Shown here: positions 1-6,862 of the stretch, piece by piece
How the letters are laid out: each line of letters starts with the position of its first letter
How positions within the stretch are numbered: the first letter of the stretch is position 1
Source: Phycicoccus jejuensis
GTDB taxonomy: Bacteria; Actinomycetota; Actinomycetes; Actinomycetales; Dermatophilaceae
Direction: 5' to 3'
NCBI RefSeq assembly: GCF_000720925.1
Contig: NZ_JOEE01000002.1
Location: 186,001-250,000 of the forward strand
Length of the DNA stretch: 64,000 nt
Notes under the pieces: generated by a model
The model's input: only the letters and a program-made list of their open reading frames with translations
What the model was told of the DNA's origin: nothing
Database searches by the model: none
Program-made: the position numbers and the translations under genes

Positions 1-645
1 CCGAAGAATCGCCCGGGTGACGATGCCGAGCGTGCCCTCGGAGCCGACGAAGAGCTTGAGCAACGAGAGGCCGGCGACGTCCTTGACCCGCTTGCCACCG
101 AGCGTCACGAGGGTGCCGTCGGCGAGGACGACGTCGAGACCGAGGACGTAGTCGGTCGTCACGCCGTACTTGACGCAGCAGAGGCCGCCCGCGTTGGTCG
201 CGATGTTGCCGCCGATCGAGCAGATCTCGAACGAGCTGGGGTCCGGCGGGTACCAGAGGCCCTCTGCGACAGCGGCGTTCTTGACCTCGACGTTGAGCGC
301 ACCGGGCTCGACCACCGCGACGCGCGCGGCGGTGTCGATCTCGACGGCGCGCATCCGCTCGAGGCTGAGGACGATGGTGCCGTCGACGCCCATCGAGCCG
401 CCGGACAGGCTCGTGCCGGCTCCGCGGGGGACGACGCCGATGCGGTGCTCGGTCGCCCAGCGCAGGGTCTGCTGCACCTGCGCGGCGTCCTCGACACGGA
501 CGGCGGCCAGCGGCGTGCCGGCGCTGGCGTCGTGCGTCCAGTCGTGGCGGTACTTCTCGAGCGCGGCGGGGTCGGTGGTGACGACCCCCGGCGGGAGGGC
601 CTGCGCGAGCTCGGCGACGGCGGCTGCGGTGACGGCGGCGTCCAT
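1..645 (-). CDS. FAD-binding oxidase (glycolate/lactate oxidase GlcD type), N-terminal part
   Basis: This is the first 215 codons of an FAD-linked oxidase; the rest lies beyond the left edge of the window. The visible part is the FAD_binding_4 (PCMH-type) domain. It carries PRGAGTSLSGG for the flavin pyrophosphate, then IGGNIATNAGG and VGSEGTLGIVT. Such enzymes oxidise 2-hydroxy acids such as glycolate or D-lactate, but the substrate-defining C-terminal half is not visible. The start is an ATG at 645. It is divergent from the DUF559 gene at 876. The truncation is a window effect, not a mutation. Confidence 0.9.
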   Translation of the reverse strand, partial: MDAAVTAAAVAELAQALPPGVVTTDPAALEKYRHDWTHDASAGTPLAAVRVEDAAQVQQTLRWATEHRIGVVPRGAGTSLSGGSMGVDGTIVLSLERMRAVEIDTAARVAVVEPGALNVEVKNAAVAEGLWYPPDPSSFEICSIGGNIATNAGGLCCVKYGVTTDYVLGLDVVLADGTLVTLGGKRVKDVAGLSLLKLFVGSEGTLGIVTRAILR

Positions 646-698
646 GCCCCTTACCTTCGCACGGCGTCGCCCTCCCCGCGCCCCCGCACCTCCCTCCC

Positions 699-821
699 GG
701 AGTCGAGTGCGCAAGTGGCTGCCCCGGCGACCGCCGGCGCCCTCGACTGCACCGGCCCGCCGCGTTCCCCGGCCTCGAGGGCGCACGTGGCTGTCCCAGC
801 GACCACTTCCGCACTCGACCC
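699..821. repeat. Palindromic repeat family C, two diverged copies
   Basis: Two copies (699-750 and about 773-821) of an element whose arm reads GAGTCGAGTGCGGAAGTGG, with C/G variation. The first copy has a full left arm but a shortened right arm ending in CCTCGACTGC. The second has a degenerate left arm and a good right arm, CCACTTCCGCACTCGAC. Both lie in the divergent region between the FAD oxidase and DUF559 starts, so a terminator role is unlikely here. Better copies are at 1818-1941. Confidence 0.8.
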
Positions 822-875
822 CGGGGCTGTGGAGAACCTCACGGCCCTCCCGGCAGATCGCGGCAGAGTCGGCGG

Positions 876-1796
876 ATGGACTCGTGGCGCGCGCTCGCCG
901 ACCAGCAGGCCGGCGTGCTCTCCTGGCGCCAGCTCGCGGAGCTCGGCGTCAGCCGCGGGGTCATCCGGCACAAGCTGGCGTCCGAGCGCTGGCGACGTCG
1001 GACCGAGTCCGTGCTCACGACGACGACCGGACCGCTGTCACCCGAGCAGGAGCGCTGGGTCGCCGTCCTGCACTGCGGACCGGACGCGATGCTGGGCGGC
1101 CTCACCGCGCTGGCGGTCCACGGCCTCACGGGCTGGACGCGGGACGAGGTCACCGTCATCGTCGCCAACCCGGACTCGTTCCAGCACGTCGACGGCATCC
1201 GGCCGTTCCGTACGCGACGGCCCCTCGAGCGGCTGCGGGGCCCCGGCGCCCTGCCGTGCTGCCGCGTCGAGCCGGCGGCCCTCCTCTGGGCGGCCCACGA
1301 GCGCAACCCTCGTTCGGCGGCCGGGTTGCTGGCCGCCGTCGTGCAGCAGCGCCTGACGAACGCGACCTCCTTGCTCACGTGGGTCGATGCGTTGCGCCCG
1401 CTGCGCCGGGCGGCCGACTTCCGTGCCCTGCTGCGCGACATCGAGGGCGGGTCCGAGTCGCTCGGGGAGGTCGACGTCGTCCGGATGTGCCGGGCCTACG
1501 GCCTCGCCCTGCCGGCCCGCCAGCGCGCGCGCACCGACCGGTCGGGGCGACGCCGGTACACCGACTGCGAGTGGGACCTGCCCGACGGCCGCACGCTCGT
1601 CCTCGAGGTCGACGGGGCCTTCCATCTCGAGGTGGGCCAGTACACCGAGGACGTCCGGCGCCAGCGGGGGCTCACGCGGCCGGACCGCATCGTCATCCGC
1701 GCCACGACCGACGAGCTGCGCCGGGAGCCGTGGGTCGTCGCCGGCGACCTGGTCGCTCTCGGGGTGCCGCGCGCCCCCGACGCCGCGGCCGGCTGA
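876..1796 (+). CDS. DUF559 domain protein, AbiEi-like
   Basis: A 306-residue protein of a type common in actinobacteria. The N-terminal part (residues 1-60) looks like the winged-helix antitoxin region of AbiEi-type proteins (LSWRQLAELGVSRGVIRHKL). The C-terminal part (about 225-290) is a DUF559/Vsr-like nuclease fold, with a conserved acidic strand (CEWDLPDGRTLVLEVDGAFH) and YTEDVRRQR. Family members are annotated as putative endonucleases or type IV antitoxins; biochemical function is not established. No AbiEii-like toxin gene is adjacent. The ATG at 876 opens the conserved N-terminus. Family assignment is firm, role unknown. Confidence 0.85.
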   Translation: MDSWRALADQQAGVLSWRQLAELGVSRGVIRHKLASERWRRRTESVLTTTTGPLSPEQERWVAVLHCGPDAMLGGLTALAVHGLTGWTRDEVTVIVANPDSFQHVDGIRPFRTRRPLERLRGPGALPCCRVEPAALLWAAHERNPRSAAGLLAAVVQQRLTNATSLLTWVDALRPLRRAADFRALLRDIEGGSESLGEVDVVRMCRAYGLALPARQRARTDRSGRRRYTDCEWDLPDGRTLVLEVDGAFHLEVGQYTEDVRRQRGLTRPDRIVIRATTDELRREPWVVAGDLVALGVPRAPDAAAG

Positions 1797-1817
1797 CCCT
1801 GCGCCGCCCCACCGTCC

Positions 1818-1869
1818 GGAGTCGAGTGCGGAAGTGGTCGCTCCAGCGACCGCGAGCGCCCTCGACTCC
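1818..1869. repeat. Palindromic repeat family C
   Basis: 52-bp copy of family C. The left arm GGAGTCGAGTGCGGAAGTGG is intact and the right arm is partial (GCCCTCGACTCC). It lies 22 bp after the DUF559 stop, in a convergent intergenic region. Confidence 0.85.
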
Positions 1870-1889
1870 ACGGGGTCGCCCGCCCGCCT

Positions 1890-1941
1890 GGAGTCGAGTG
1901 CGGAAGTGGCAGCCCCGGCAACCACTTCCGCACTCGACTCC
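1890..1941. repeat. Palindromic repeat family C, perfect copy
   Basis: A perfect inverted repeat with 20-bp arms (GGAGTCGAGTGCGGAAGTGG and its complement) around a 12-nt loop. It lies between the convergent DUF559 and nitrilase genes and could form a strong RNA hairpin from either strand. There is no T-run after it, so intrinsic termination is possible but not of the classical type. Confidence 0.9.
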
Positions 1942-1975
1942 GGGACGGGAGGGGAGGGGAGGGGAGGGGGGCGGA

Positions 1976-2782
1976 TCAGAGGCGGCGGTCGGCGAGGACG
2001 GGGAACGCCTCGCGGTAGGCCGTCGTCGCGGCGAGGTCGACGTCGACCGAGAGCACGGCCTCGTCGGTGTGCGCGAGCTCGCCGAGGACCTCGCCGTTCG
2101 CCGCGACGACTTGGCTGTGGCCGCCCATCGGCGTCCGGGCGTGCGTGCCACCGGTGTTGACCTGCGCGAGGACGCACTGGTTCTCGACCGCCCGCGCACG
2201 CCCGAGCAGCGTCCAGTGCGCGACGCGGGCCAGCGGCCATGCGGCCGGGACGAGCAGGAGGGATGCCCCCGCCTCCTGCTGGCGGCGGTAGAGCTCGGGG
2301 AAGCGCAGGTCGTAGCAGGTGGTCACGCCGGTGCGCACCGTGCCGCCGGCGCCGTCCGGCAGGTCGAGGACGACGACGTCCTCGCCGGCCTCCATGAGCT
2401 TCGGCTCGCCGGCGCCGAACCCGAAGCGATGGATCTTGCGGTAGACGGCGAGGCGCTCGCCGTCCCCCGAGAAGAGGAGCGAGGTGTTGGACAGCGTGTT
2501 GCCGTCGGGCCCCGGCTCGGGCAGCCGCTCGACGAAGGAGCCGGCGTGCAGCGTGGTGCCGACCGCGCGGGCGGCCTCCGCCATCGCCGCGGCGAACCGG
2601 CCGTCCAGCGGCTCGGCCTCGTCGTCCCAGCGGGTGTAGTCGAAGCCGGTCGGCGCCCACAGCTCGGGCAGCACCACGAGGTCGTGGCCGCGCTGCTGCG
2701 CGACCAGCTCCGCCGCCCGGTCGATGCGGGCGCCCGCGGGCTCGTCGTCGCCGTAGGCCAGCTGGAGGAGGGCGATGCGCAT
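1976..2782 (-). CDS. Carbon-nitrogen hydrolase (nitrilase superfamily, omega-amidase-like)
   Basis: A 268-residue single-domain nitrilase-fold amidase. The Glu-Lys-Cys triad is visible as VLPELWAPTG (Glu), YRKIHRFGF (Lys) and TTCYDLRFPELYR (Cys). The TCYDLRFPE context is typical of the Nit2/omega-amidase and deaminated-glutathione-amidase group, which hydrolyse omega-amides of 2-oxoacids; the exact substrate cannot be fixed from sequence. The start is the ATG at 2782, giving MRIALLQLAYG; longer in-frame extensions upstream lack family similarity. It runs convergent to the DUF559 gene with two palindromes between the stops. Confidence 0.9.
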   Translation of the reverse strand: MRIALLQLAYGDDEPAGARIDRAAELVAQQRGHDLVVLPELWAPTGFDYTRWDDEAEPLDGRFAAAMAEAARAVGTTLHAGSFVERLPEPGPDGNTLSNTSLLFSGDGERLAVYRKIHRFGFGAGEPKLMEAGEDVVVLDLPDGAGGTVRTGVTTCYDLRFPELYRRQQEAGASLLLVPAAWPLARVAHWTLLGRARAVENQCVLAQVNTGGTHARTPMGGHSQVVAANGEVLGELAHTDEAVLSVDVDLAATTAYREAFPVLADRRL

Positions 2783-2808
2783 CGCCCCATCCTCGCGCAC
2801 CCGCCGGT

Positions 2809-2842
2809 GTGCAGGAACCGACACCTTCGTCGGTTGCTGCAC
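2809..2842. repeat. Palindromic repeat family F, intergenic copy
   Basis: A 34-bp imperfect palindrome, GTGCAGGAACCGAC / GTCGGTTGCTGCAC with one mismatch and a short loop, between the nitrilase start and the CtaG gene stop. A 25-bp stretch matches the two copies inside the E2 acyltransferase gene (16296-16397) at about 23 of 25 positions. Confidence 0.75.
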
Positions 2843-2865
2843 GCCCACCTGCTCGACGCCGGAGG

Positions 2866-4890
2866 TCAGTCGAGCTGGTCGGCCTCCTCGCGCAGCCGGG
2901 CGAGGCGCGCGTTGTAGGCGGTGAGGTCGGCGTCGCCGTCGCGGTCGGCCTTGCGGTCCAGGCGGGCGGTCTCGCGCATCTCGCTGCGGAACCACTGGAC
3001 GGCGACGATGACGGCCAGCGTCAGCGTCGGCGCCTCGCCGATGCCCCACGCGATCTCGCCGGCGGTGTGCTGGTCGGCGAGCGGGTCGGGGCCCCACGGC
3101 AGGTTGATGGCCGTGAAGAAGTCCGGCGCGAGCAGCGTCGAGCTGCCGGTCAGCGCGACCCCGAAGAACGCGTGGAAGGACACGGTCGCGAAGAGGATGA
3201 CGAGCAGCATGAGCGGCGACCAGCGCGGCACGCCGGGGTCGATGCCGATCATCACCCAGACGAACAGGTACCCGGTCAGGAGGAAGTGGGCCATCATCAG
3301 CAGGTGGCCCGTGTGGGTCGTCAGCGCCAGCTCGAACAGGCCCGTGTAGTAGAACGCCGCGAGGCTGAAGAAGAACACGGCCGCGGCGACGACCGGATTG
3401 GCCAGCACCCGCATCGCCCGGGAGTGCACGACCTGGAGCAGCAGCTCACGCGTTCCCCACGTCTTGTCGCGCCGGGCGGCCAGCGTCCGCAGGGCCAGGG
3501 TCACCGGGGCCGCCGGCACGAGGAGCAGCGGCACGATCATCGCGATGACCATGTGCATCACCATGTGGGCGCTGAACAGCACCCTGCCCCAGATGCCCGG
3601 CGCCCCGCACGTCGCCCAGACGAAGAGCGCCCAGCCCAGGGTCCACGTGACGACCCGCAGCACCGGCCACGCGTCGCCGCGCCGCCGCAGCCGGACGAAG
3701 CCCGCGACGTAGAGGCCGACCGCGAGCACCGCGACGGCGACGAAGAGCCAGTCCATCCGCCACGCGAGGAGCCAGTCGGCGCCCCCGAACGGCCCGGGGT
3801 CGGGGTAGCCGGTCAGCTCGAGGACGATGCCGGGGTCGGGCAGGGCGTCCGGGACCGGCGGGATGCTGCGCGCGAGCACGGAGGCGAGCCCGACGGCGAC
3901 GCCCATCACCGCGAGCTCGGTGACGGCGAGGCGCGCGAAGGCCCGGCCGTCGGACGGGTCCGCGCTCAGGCGGGCCGCGAGGGTGCGGCGCTGCTGCGCC
4001 CCGAGCACGGCGAGCACCGCGATGGCGACGACCTTGCCGAGCAGGACGATGCCGTACGTCGTGGTCAGGCCGTCGAGCGAGCCGATGCGGATCCACGCCT
4101 GGACGAGCCCCGAGAGACCGACGGCGACGATGGCCCACGTCGCGAGCACCGAGAAGCGCCCGACCGTGGCCCCGAGGTCGCGGCCCAGGGCGCGCCGCAT
4201 CATGACCAGCGCGAGGAGCCCCCCGACCCAGACGCTCACCCCGAGCAGGTGCACGGCGAGGCCGTTGACGGCGTCCTCGTGGCTCGCCGAGCCGGCCGAG
4301 TGGCCGTTGAGGGCGTGGACGACGATCGCGACGAGCGTCAGCGCGGCGAGCCACGCCGTCGCGGCGCGGCTGCGGGCCAGGCCGACCGTGGCGGCGACGA
4401 CGACCGCCACCCCGGCGGCGATGACGAGGACGCGGGTGGTCTCGAGCGCCCAGGCGAACGACAGCAGCTGGGGCAGGAGGTCCGGCGAGGTGAGCGGCGT
4501 CCCGGACAGGTCCGCGAAGGTGAGGACGACCTCGAGCAGCGCGGCGACGGCCCACAGGACACCGGTGGCGCCGGCCAGCCGCCGGGCCGTGCCGCGGCGG
4601 TCGGTGCGGGCGCGCTCGGGCGCGAGGAAGACGGCGAGCAGCAGCAGGCCGAGGGTCGTGGACGAGGCGATGTTGCCGACGGTCGCGACGACCGGGACGC
4701 CCCAGCGGACGGCCGGACCGGGGTCGGCGAGCGCGAGCGGGTCGGCGGCGCCGGTCAGCAGCGCGGCGGGCACGAGGGCCACGAGGCCGGCCGCGAGCGT
4801 CAGCAGCAGCGGCCGCAGCCAGCGGGCGGTGTCGGTGCCGTCGCCCGTCGCGTCACGGGCCGCGGGGCGGCTGCTCGGCAGGGAGGTCAC
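2866..4890 (-). CDS. CopD-CtaG fusion membrane protein (cytochrome c oxidase assembly/copper handling)
   Basis: About 674 residues with roughly 14 hydrophobic segments. The N-terminal half is a CopD-like copper-transport domain (helices with LNGHSAGSASHEDAVNG and VHLLGVSVWVGG). The C-terminal half is a caa3-type CtaG domain (FSAHMVMHMVIAMIVPLL, GVALTGSSTLLAPDFF). This fusion is widespread in actinobacteria and is linked by homology to copper delivery to cytochrome oxidase; the role is inferred. I chose the GTG at 4890; an in-frame ATG at 4920 would add ten residues, but it overlaps the divergent gene's start codon. The C-terminal tail is charged and cytoplasmic-looking. Confidence 0.88.
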   Translation of the reverse strand: MTSLPSSRPAARDATGDGTDTARWLRPLLLTLAAGLVALVPAALLTGAADPLALADPGPAVRWGVPVVATVGNIASSTTLGLLLLAVFLAPERARTDRRGTARRLAGATGVLWAVAALLEVVLTFADLSGTPLTSPDLLPQLLSFAWALETTRVLVIAAGVAVVVAATVGLARSRAATAWLAALTLVAIVVHALNGHSAGSASHEDAVNGLAVHLLGVSVWVGGLLALVMMRRALGRDLGATVGRFSVLATWAIVAVGLSGLVQAWIRIGSLDGLTTTYGIVLLGKVVAIAVLAVLGAQQRRTLAARLSADPSDGRAFARLAVTELAVMGVAVGLASVLARSIPPVPDALPDPGIVLELTGYPDPGPFGGADWLLAWRMDWLFVAVAVLAVGLYVAGFVRLRRRGDAWPVLRVVTWTLGWALFVWATCGAPGIWGRVLFSAHMVMHMVIAMIVPLLLVPAAPVTLALRTLAARRDKTWGTRELLLQVVHSRAMRVLANPVVAAAVFFFSLAAFYYTGLFELALTTHTGHLLMMAHFLLTGYLFVWVMIGIDPGVPRWSPLMLLVILFATVSFHAFFGVALTGSSTLLAPDFFTAINLPWGPDPLADQHTAGEIAWGIGEAPTLTLAVIVAVQWFRSEMRETARLDRKADRDGDADLTAYNARLARLREEADQLD

Positions 4891-4901
4891 ACCCCCCAGC
4901 G

Positions 4902-4910
4902 TAGGTACTG
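4902..4910 (+). promoter_or_regulatory. Probable -10 region for the MDMPI-family gene, leaderless
   Basis: TAGGTACTGT holds overlapping -10-like hexamers (TAGGTA, TACTGT) 8-14 bp before the ATG at 4919. No Shine-Dalgarno sequence lies between, so the mRNA may start at or next to the ATG. A clear -35 is not seen. Confidence 0.45.
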
Positions 4911-4918
4911 TGGTCGAC

Positions 4919-5767
4919 ATGTCCCTGCACCCACCTGCCCCGACCGGCTTCGCCGAGGTCGTCGACGCGTGGGCGCACACCGTCCGCTGCGTGACCGACC
5001 TCGGCCGCGCGCTGCGCCCCGGCGACGCCGAGCGCCCCACCGACTGCCCCGGCTGGACGGTGGCCGACCAGCTCGCCCACGTCCTCGGCGGCGAGTCGAT
5101 GGTGGCCGGCGACCCCGACCCGGACGTCGACGTCAGCGGCTACGACTACCTGCGTCACGACTTCGGCACGCGGCACGAGAAGTTCGTCGAGGCCCGCCGC
5201 GGCCGCTCGCCGGAGGACCTCGTCGACGAGCTCGACTGGCGGCTCGAGGAGCGCCTCGCGGTCTACCGGTCCGAGGGCGTCACCGGCGAGGAGGAGGTCC
5301 GCGGGCCGTTCGGCCGCACGACGCTCGCCGACCTCGTCGGCATCCGCACCTTCGACGTCTGGATGCACGAGCAGGACCTGCGCGAGGCCCTCGACCGTCC
5401 CGGCGGCCTCGACACCCCCGCGGCCGCGCTGAGCGTCAGCCGCCTCTTCGCCGTGCTGCCCCGGGTCGTCGCGCGCGACGCGCGGGTCGGCGCCGGCCAG
5501 GCGGTCGTCCTCGACCTCACCGGCCCCACGGTCGGCCGCGCCGGTGTCCGGGTCGAGCAGGACGGCGACCGCGCCGTCGGCATCCCCCTCTTCACCGGCG
5601 AGGACGCCGACCACCCCGACGTCGTGACCACCTCGCTGTCGATGTCGACGCGGGTGGCGATGCGGCTGGCCGGCGGCCGGCGCTCCCCCGACGAGCTGCC
5701 GGTCACCGTGCACGGCGACGAGGCCGTCGCCCGGTCCGTCCTCGCGGCCCTGGCCATCACGCCCTGA
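4919..5767 (+). CDS. Maleylpyruvate isomerase family mycothiol-dependent protein
   Basis: A 282-residue member of the TIGR03083/MDMPI family. The N-terminal DinB-like four-helix domain (1-150) has RPTDCPGWTVADQLAHV, with the His of the metal site, and RTFDVWMHEQDLREAL, with a second His. The C-terminal SCP2-like domain (about 185-280) follows. Characterised members use mycothiol as a thiol cofactor, for example to isomerise maleylpyruvate; most paralogues have unknown substrates. The gene overlaps the following SRPBCC gene by one base (TGATG), suggesting coupling. It is divergent from the CopD-CtaG gene, and the two share a very short promoter region. Confidence 0.88.
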   Translation: MSLHPPAPTGFAEVVDAWAHTVRCVTDLGRALRPGDAERPTDCPGWTVADQLAHVLGGESMVAGDPDPDVDVSGYDYLRHDFGTRHEKFVEARRGRSPEDLVDELDWRLEERLAVYRSEGVTGEEEVRGPFGRTTLADLVGIRTFDVWMHEQDLREALDRPGGLDTPAAALSVSRLFAVLPRVVARDARVGAGQAVVLDLTGPTVGRAGVRVEQDGDRAVGIPLFTGEDADHPDVVTTSLSMSTRVAMRLAGGRRSPDELPVTVHGDEAVARSVLAALAITP

Positions 5768-6243
5768 TGGCGCGCTTCTCGACGTCGACCCGGTCCGCGG
5801 CGACGGTCAGTGCCGAGCCCGACGCCGTCTGGGCGACGCTGACCGACCCCGACGAGATCGCCCGGCTCACCCCGTTCCTCCAGCGCGTCACCGAGCACGG
5901 CGAGCACTGGGTGTGGGAGATGACCCGCGTGCCGGTGCTCGGGAAGAGCTTCTCGTTCTCGTTCACCGAGCGGATGACGTTCGACCAGCCTCACCGCATC
6001 GAGTTCGCGCACGACCCGGACGCCGCGCTCGCCGAGGAGTCGGCCGGAGTGGAGGGCTGGTACGCGCTGCAACCGCGCTCTGGCGGAACGCATCTCGAGA
6101 CGTCGATGACGATCTCGGTGGACCTGCCGTTCCCCGCCCTCACCAGGCCGGCGGTCAACACCGCGATGAAGGGCGTCGTGACGCTCATGGGCCAGCGGTT
6201 CTCGCAGAACCTGCTGAACCACCTCGGCGCCCGCTCGCTCTGA
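5767..6243 (+). CDS. SRPBCC/START-like ligand-binding protein (DUF2505 type)
   Basis: A 158-residue single-domain protein of the helix-grip (SRPBCC, polyketide cyclase-like) superfamily. The start MARFSTSTRSAATVSAEPDAVW and the pattern of beta strands ending in a long amphipathic helix (FPALTRPAVNTAMKGVVTLMGQRFSQNLLNHL) fit that family. Such proteins bind hydrophobic ligands; no catalytic residue is evident. The ATG shares one base with the stop of the upstream isomerase-family gene, so the two are very likely co-translated and may act on the same pathway. Confidence 0.8.
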   Translation: MARFSTSTRSAATVSAEPDAVWATLTDPDEIARLTPFLQRVTEHGEHWVWEMTRVPVLGKSFSFSFTERMTFDQPHRIEFAHDPDAALAEESAGVEGWYALQPRSGGTHLETSMTISVDLPFPALTRPAVNTAMKGVVTLMGQRFSQNLLNHLGARSL

Positions 6244-6319
6244 GGCGCGCCGGCGCGGCGGTCGTCCGCCGCGCGGCTGTCGAAGGTCGGTCCCGATCCG
6301 TGCCGTCGTCCGGCGATGT

Positions 6320-6340
6320 AGTTGTATGCTGCAAACAACT
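6320..6340. promoter_or_regulatory. MarR-type operator
   Basis: A near-perfect 21-bp palindrome with AGTTGT and ACAACT outer arms and TATGC/GCAAA inner bases (16 of the inner 19 positions are symmetric). It lies 45 bp before the marR start and is AT-rich relative to its surroundings. It fits autoregulation by the encoded MarR protein, controlling the exporter as well. TAGTTGTATGCT may also contain the -10. Confidence 0.75.
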
Positions 6341-6385
6341 GCCCGCCCGGACGTCCGCGTCCGCCCCCACCCCCGAGGAGGTCCG

Positions 6386-6862
6386 ATGTCCTTCAGCGCC
6401 GCGTCGTCGACGCCGACGGCCGTCCTCGGCGACGAGCTCGTCCGCGTGCTCAAGCTCATGCACGTCGCGCGGGCCCGTGCCCCCCGCATGCACGAGCAGG
6501 TCGACCCGATGGCCTACCCGCTGCTGTTCAACCTCGTCCGCACCCCCCTGCGCGTCTCCGAGCTCGCCGAGGCCGTCCACTCCGACGTCTCGACGGTCAG
6601 CCGCCAGGTGAGCACCCTCGTCGAGCACGGCCTCGTCGTCCGCGAGCCCGACCCCGACGACGGGCGCGCCCACGTCCTCGCCGTGACCGACGAGGGCACC
6701 GCTCTCCTCGTCGCCATCCGCGAGGGCCGCGACCGCTGGCTCCAGGGACTGCTCGCCGACTGGAGCGAGGACGACGTCCGCACCCTCACCCGCCACCTGG
6801 CCCGCCTCGCCGCGGACCTCGAGGCCTCCTTCACCGACCCGACCGCCAGGAGCACCCGATGA
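6386..6862 (+). CDS. MarR family transcriptional regulator
   Basis: A 158-residue winged-helix repressor. The HTH region (LRVSELAEAVHSDVSTVSRQVSTLVEHG) is followed by the wing (REPDPDDGRAHVLAVTDEG). I set the start at the ATG at 6386 because GAGGAG lies at the right distance; an upstream ATG at 6326 would fall inside the operator palindrome. The stop overlaps the start of the exporter gene (ATGA), so regulator and transporter are one operon. Homology and context suggest a repressor released by a toxic small molecule that the exporter removes. Confidence 0.92.
   Translation: MSFSAASSTPTAVLGDELVRVLKLMHVARARAPRMHEQVDPMAYPLLFNLVRTPLRVSELAEAVHSDVSTVSRQVSTLVEHGLVVREPDPDDGRAHVLAVTDEGTALLVAIREGRDRWLQGLLADWSEDDVRTLTRHLARLAADLEASFTDPTARSTR

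Noticed and set aside
1..645. Truncated FAD oxidase as a pseudogene
   Set aside because: The frame is open to the window edge and all visible motifs are intact; the truncation is due to the window.
170..2917. A 915-codon open frame on the plus strand
   Set aside because: It crosses, in other frames, the FAD oxidase, DUF559 and nitrilase genes, which have clear family motifs. Its product is Arg/Pro/Ala-rich low complexity, as expected of a shadow frame in GC-rich DNA.
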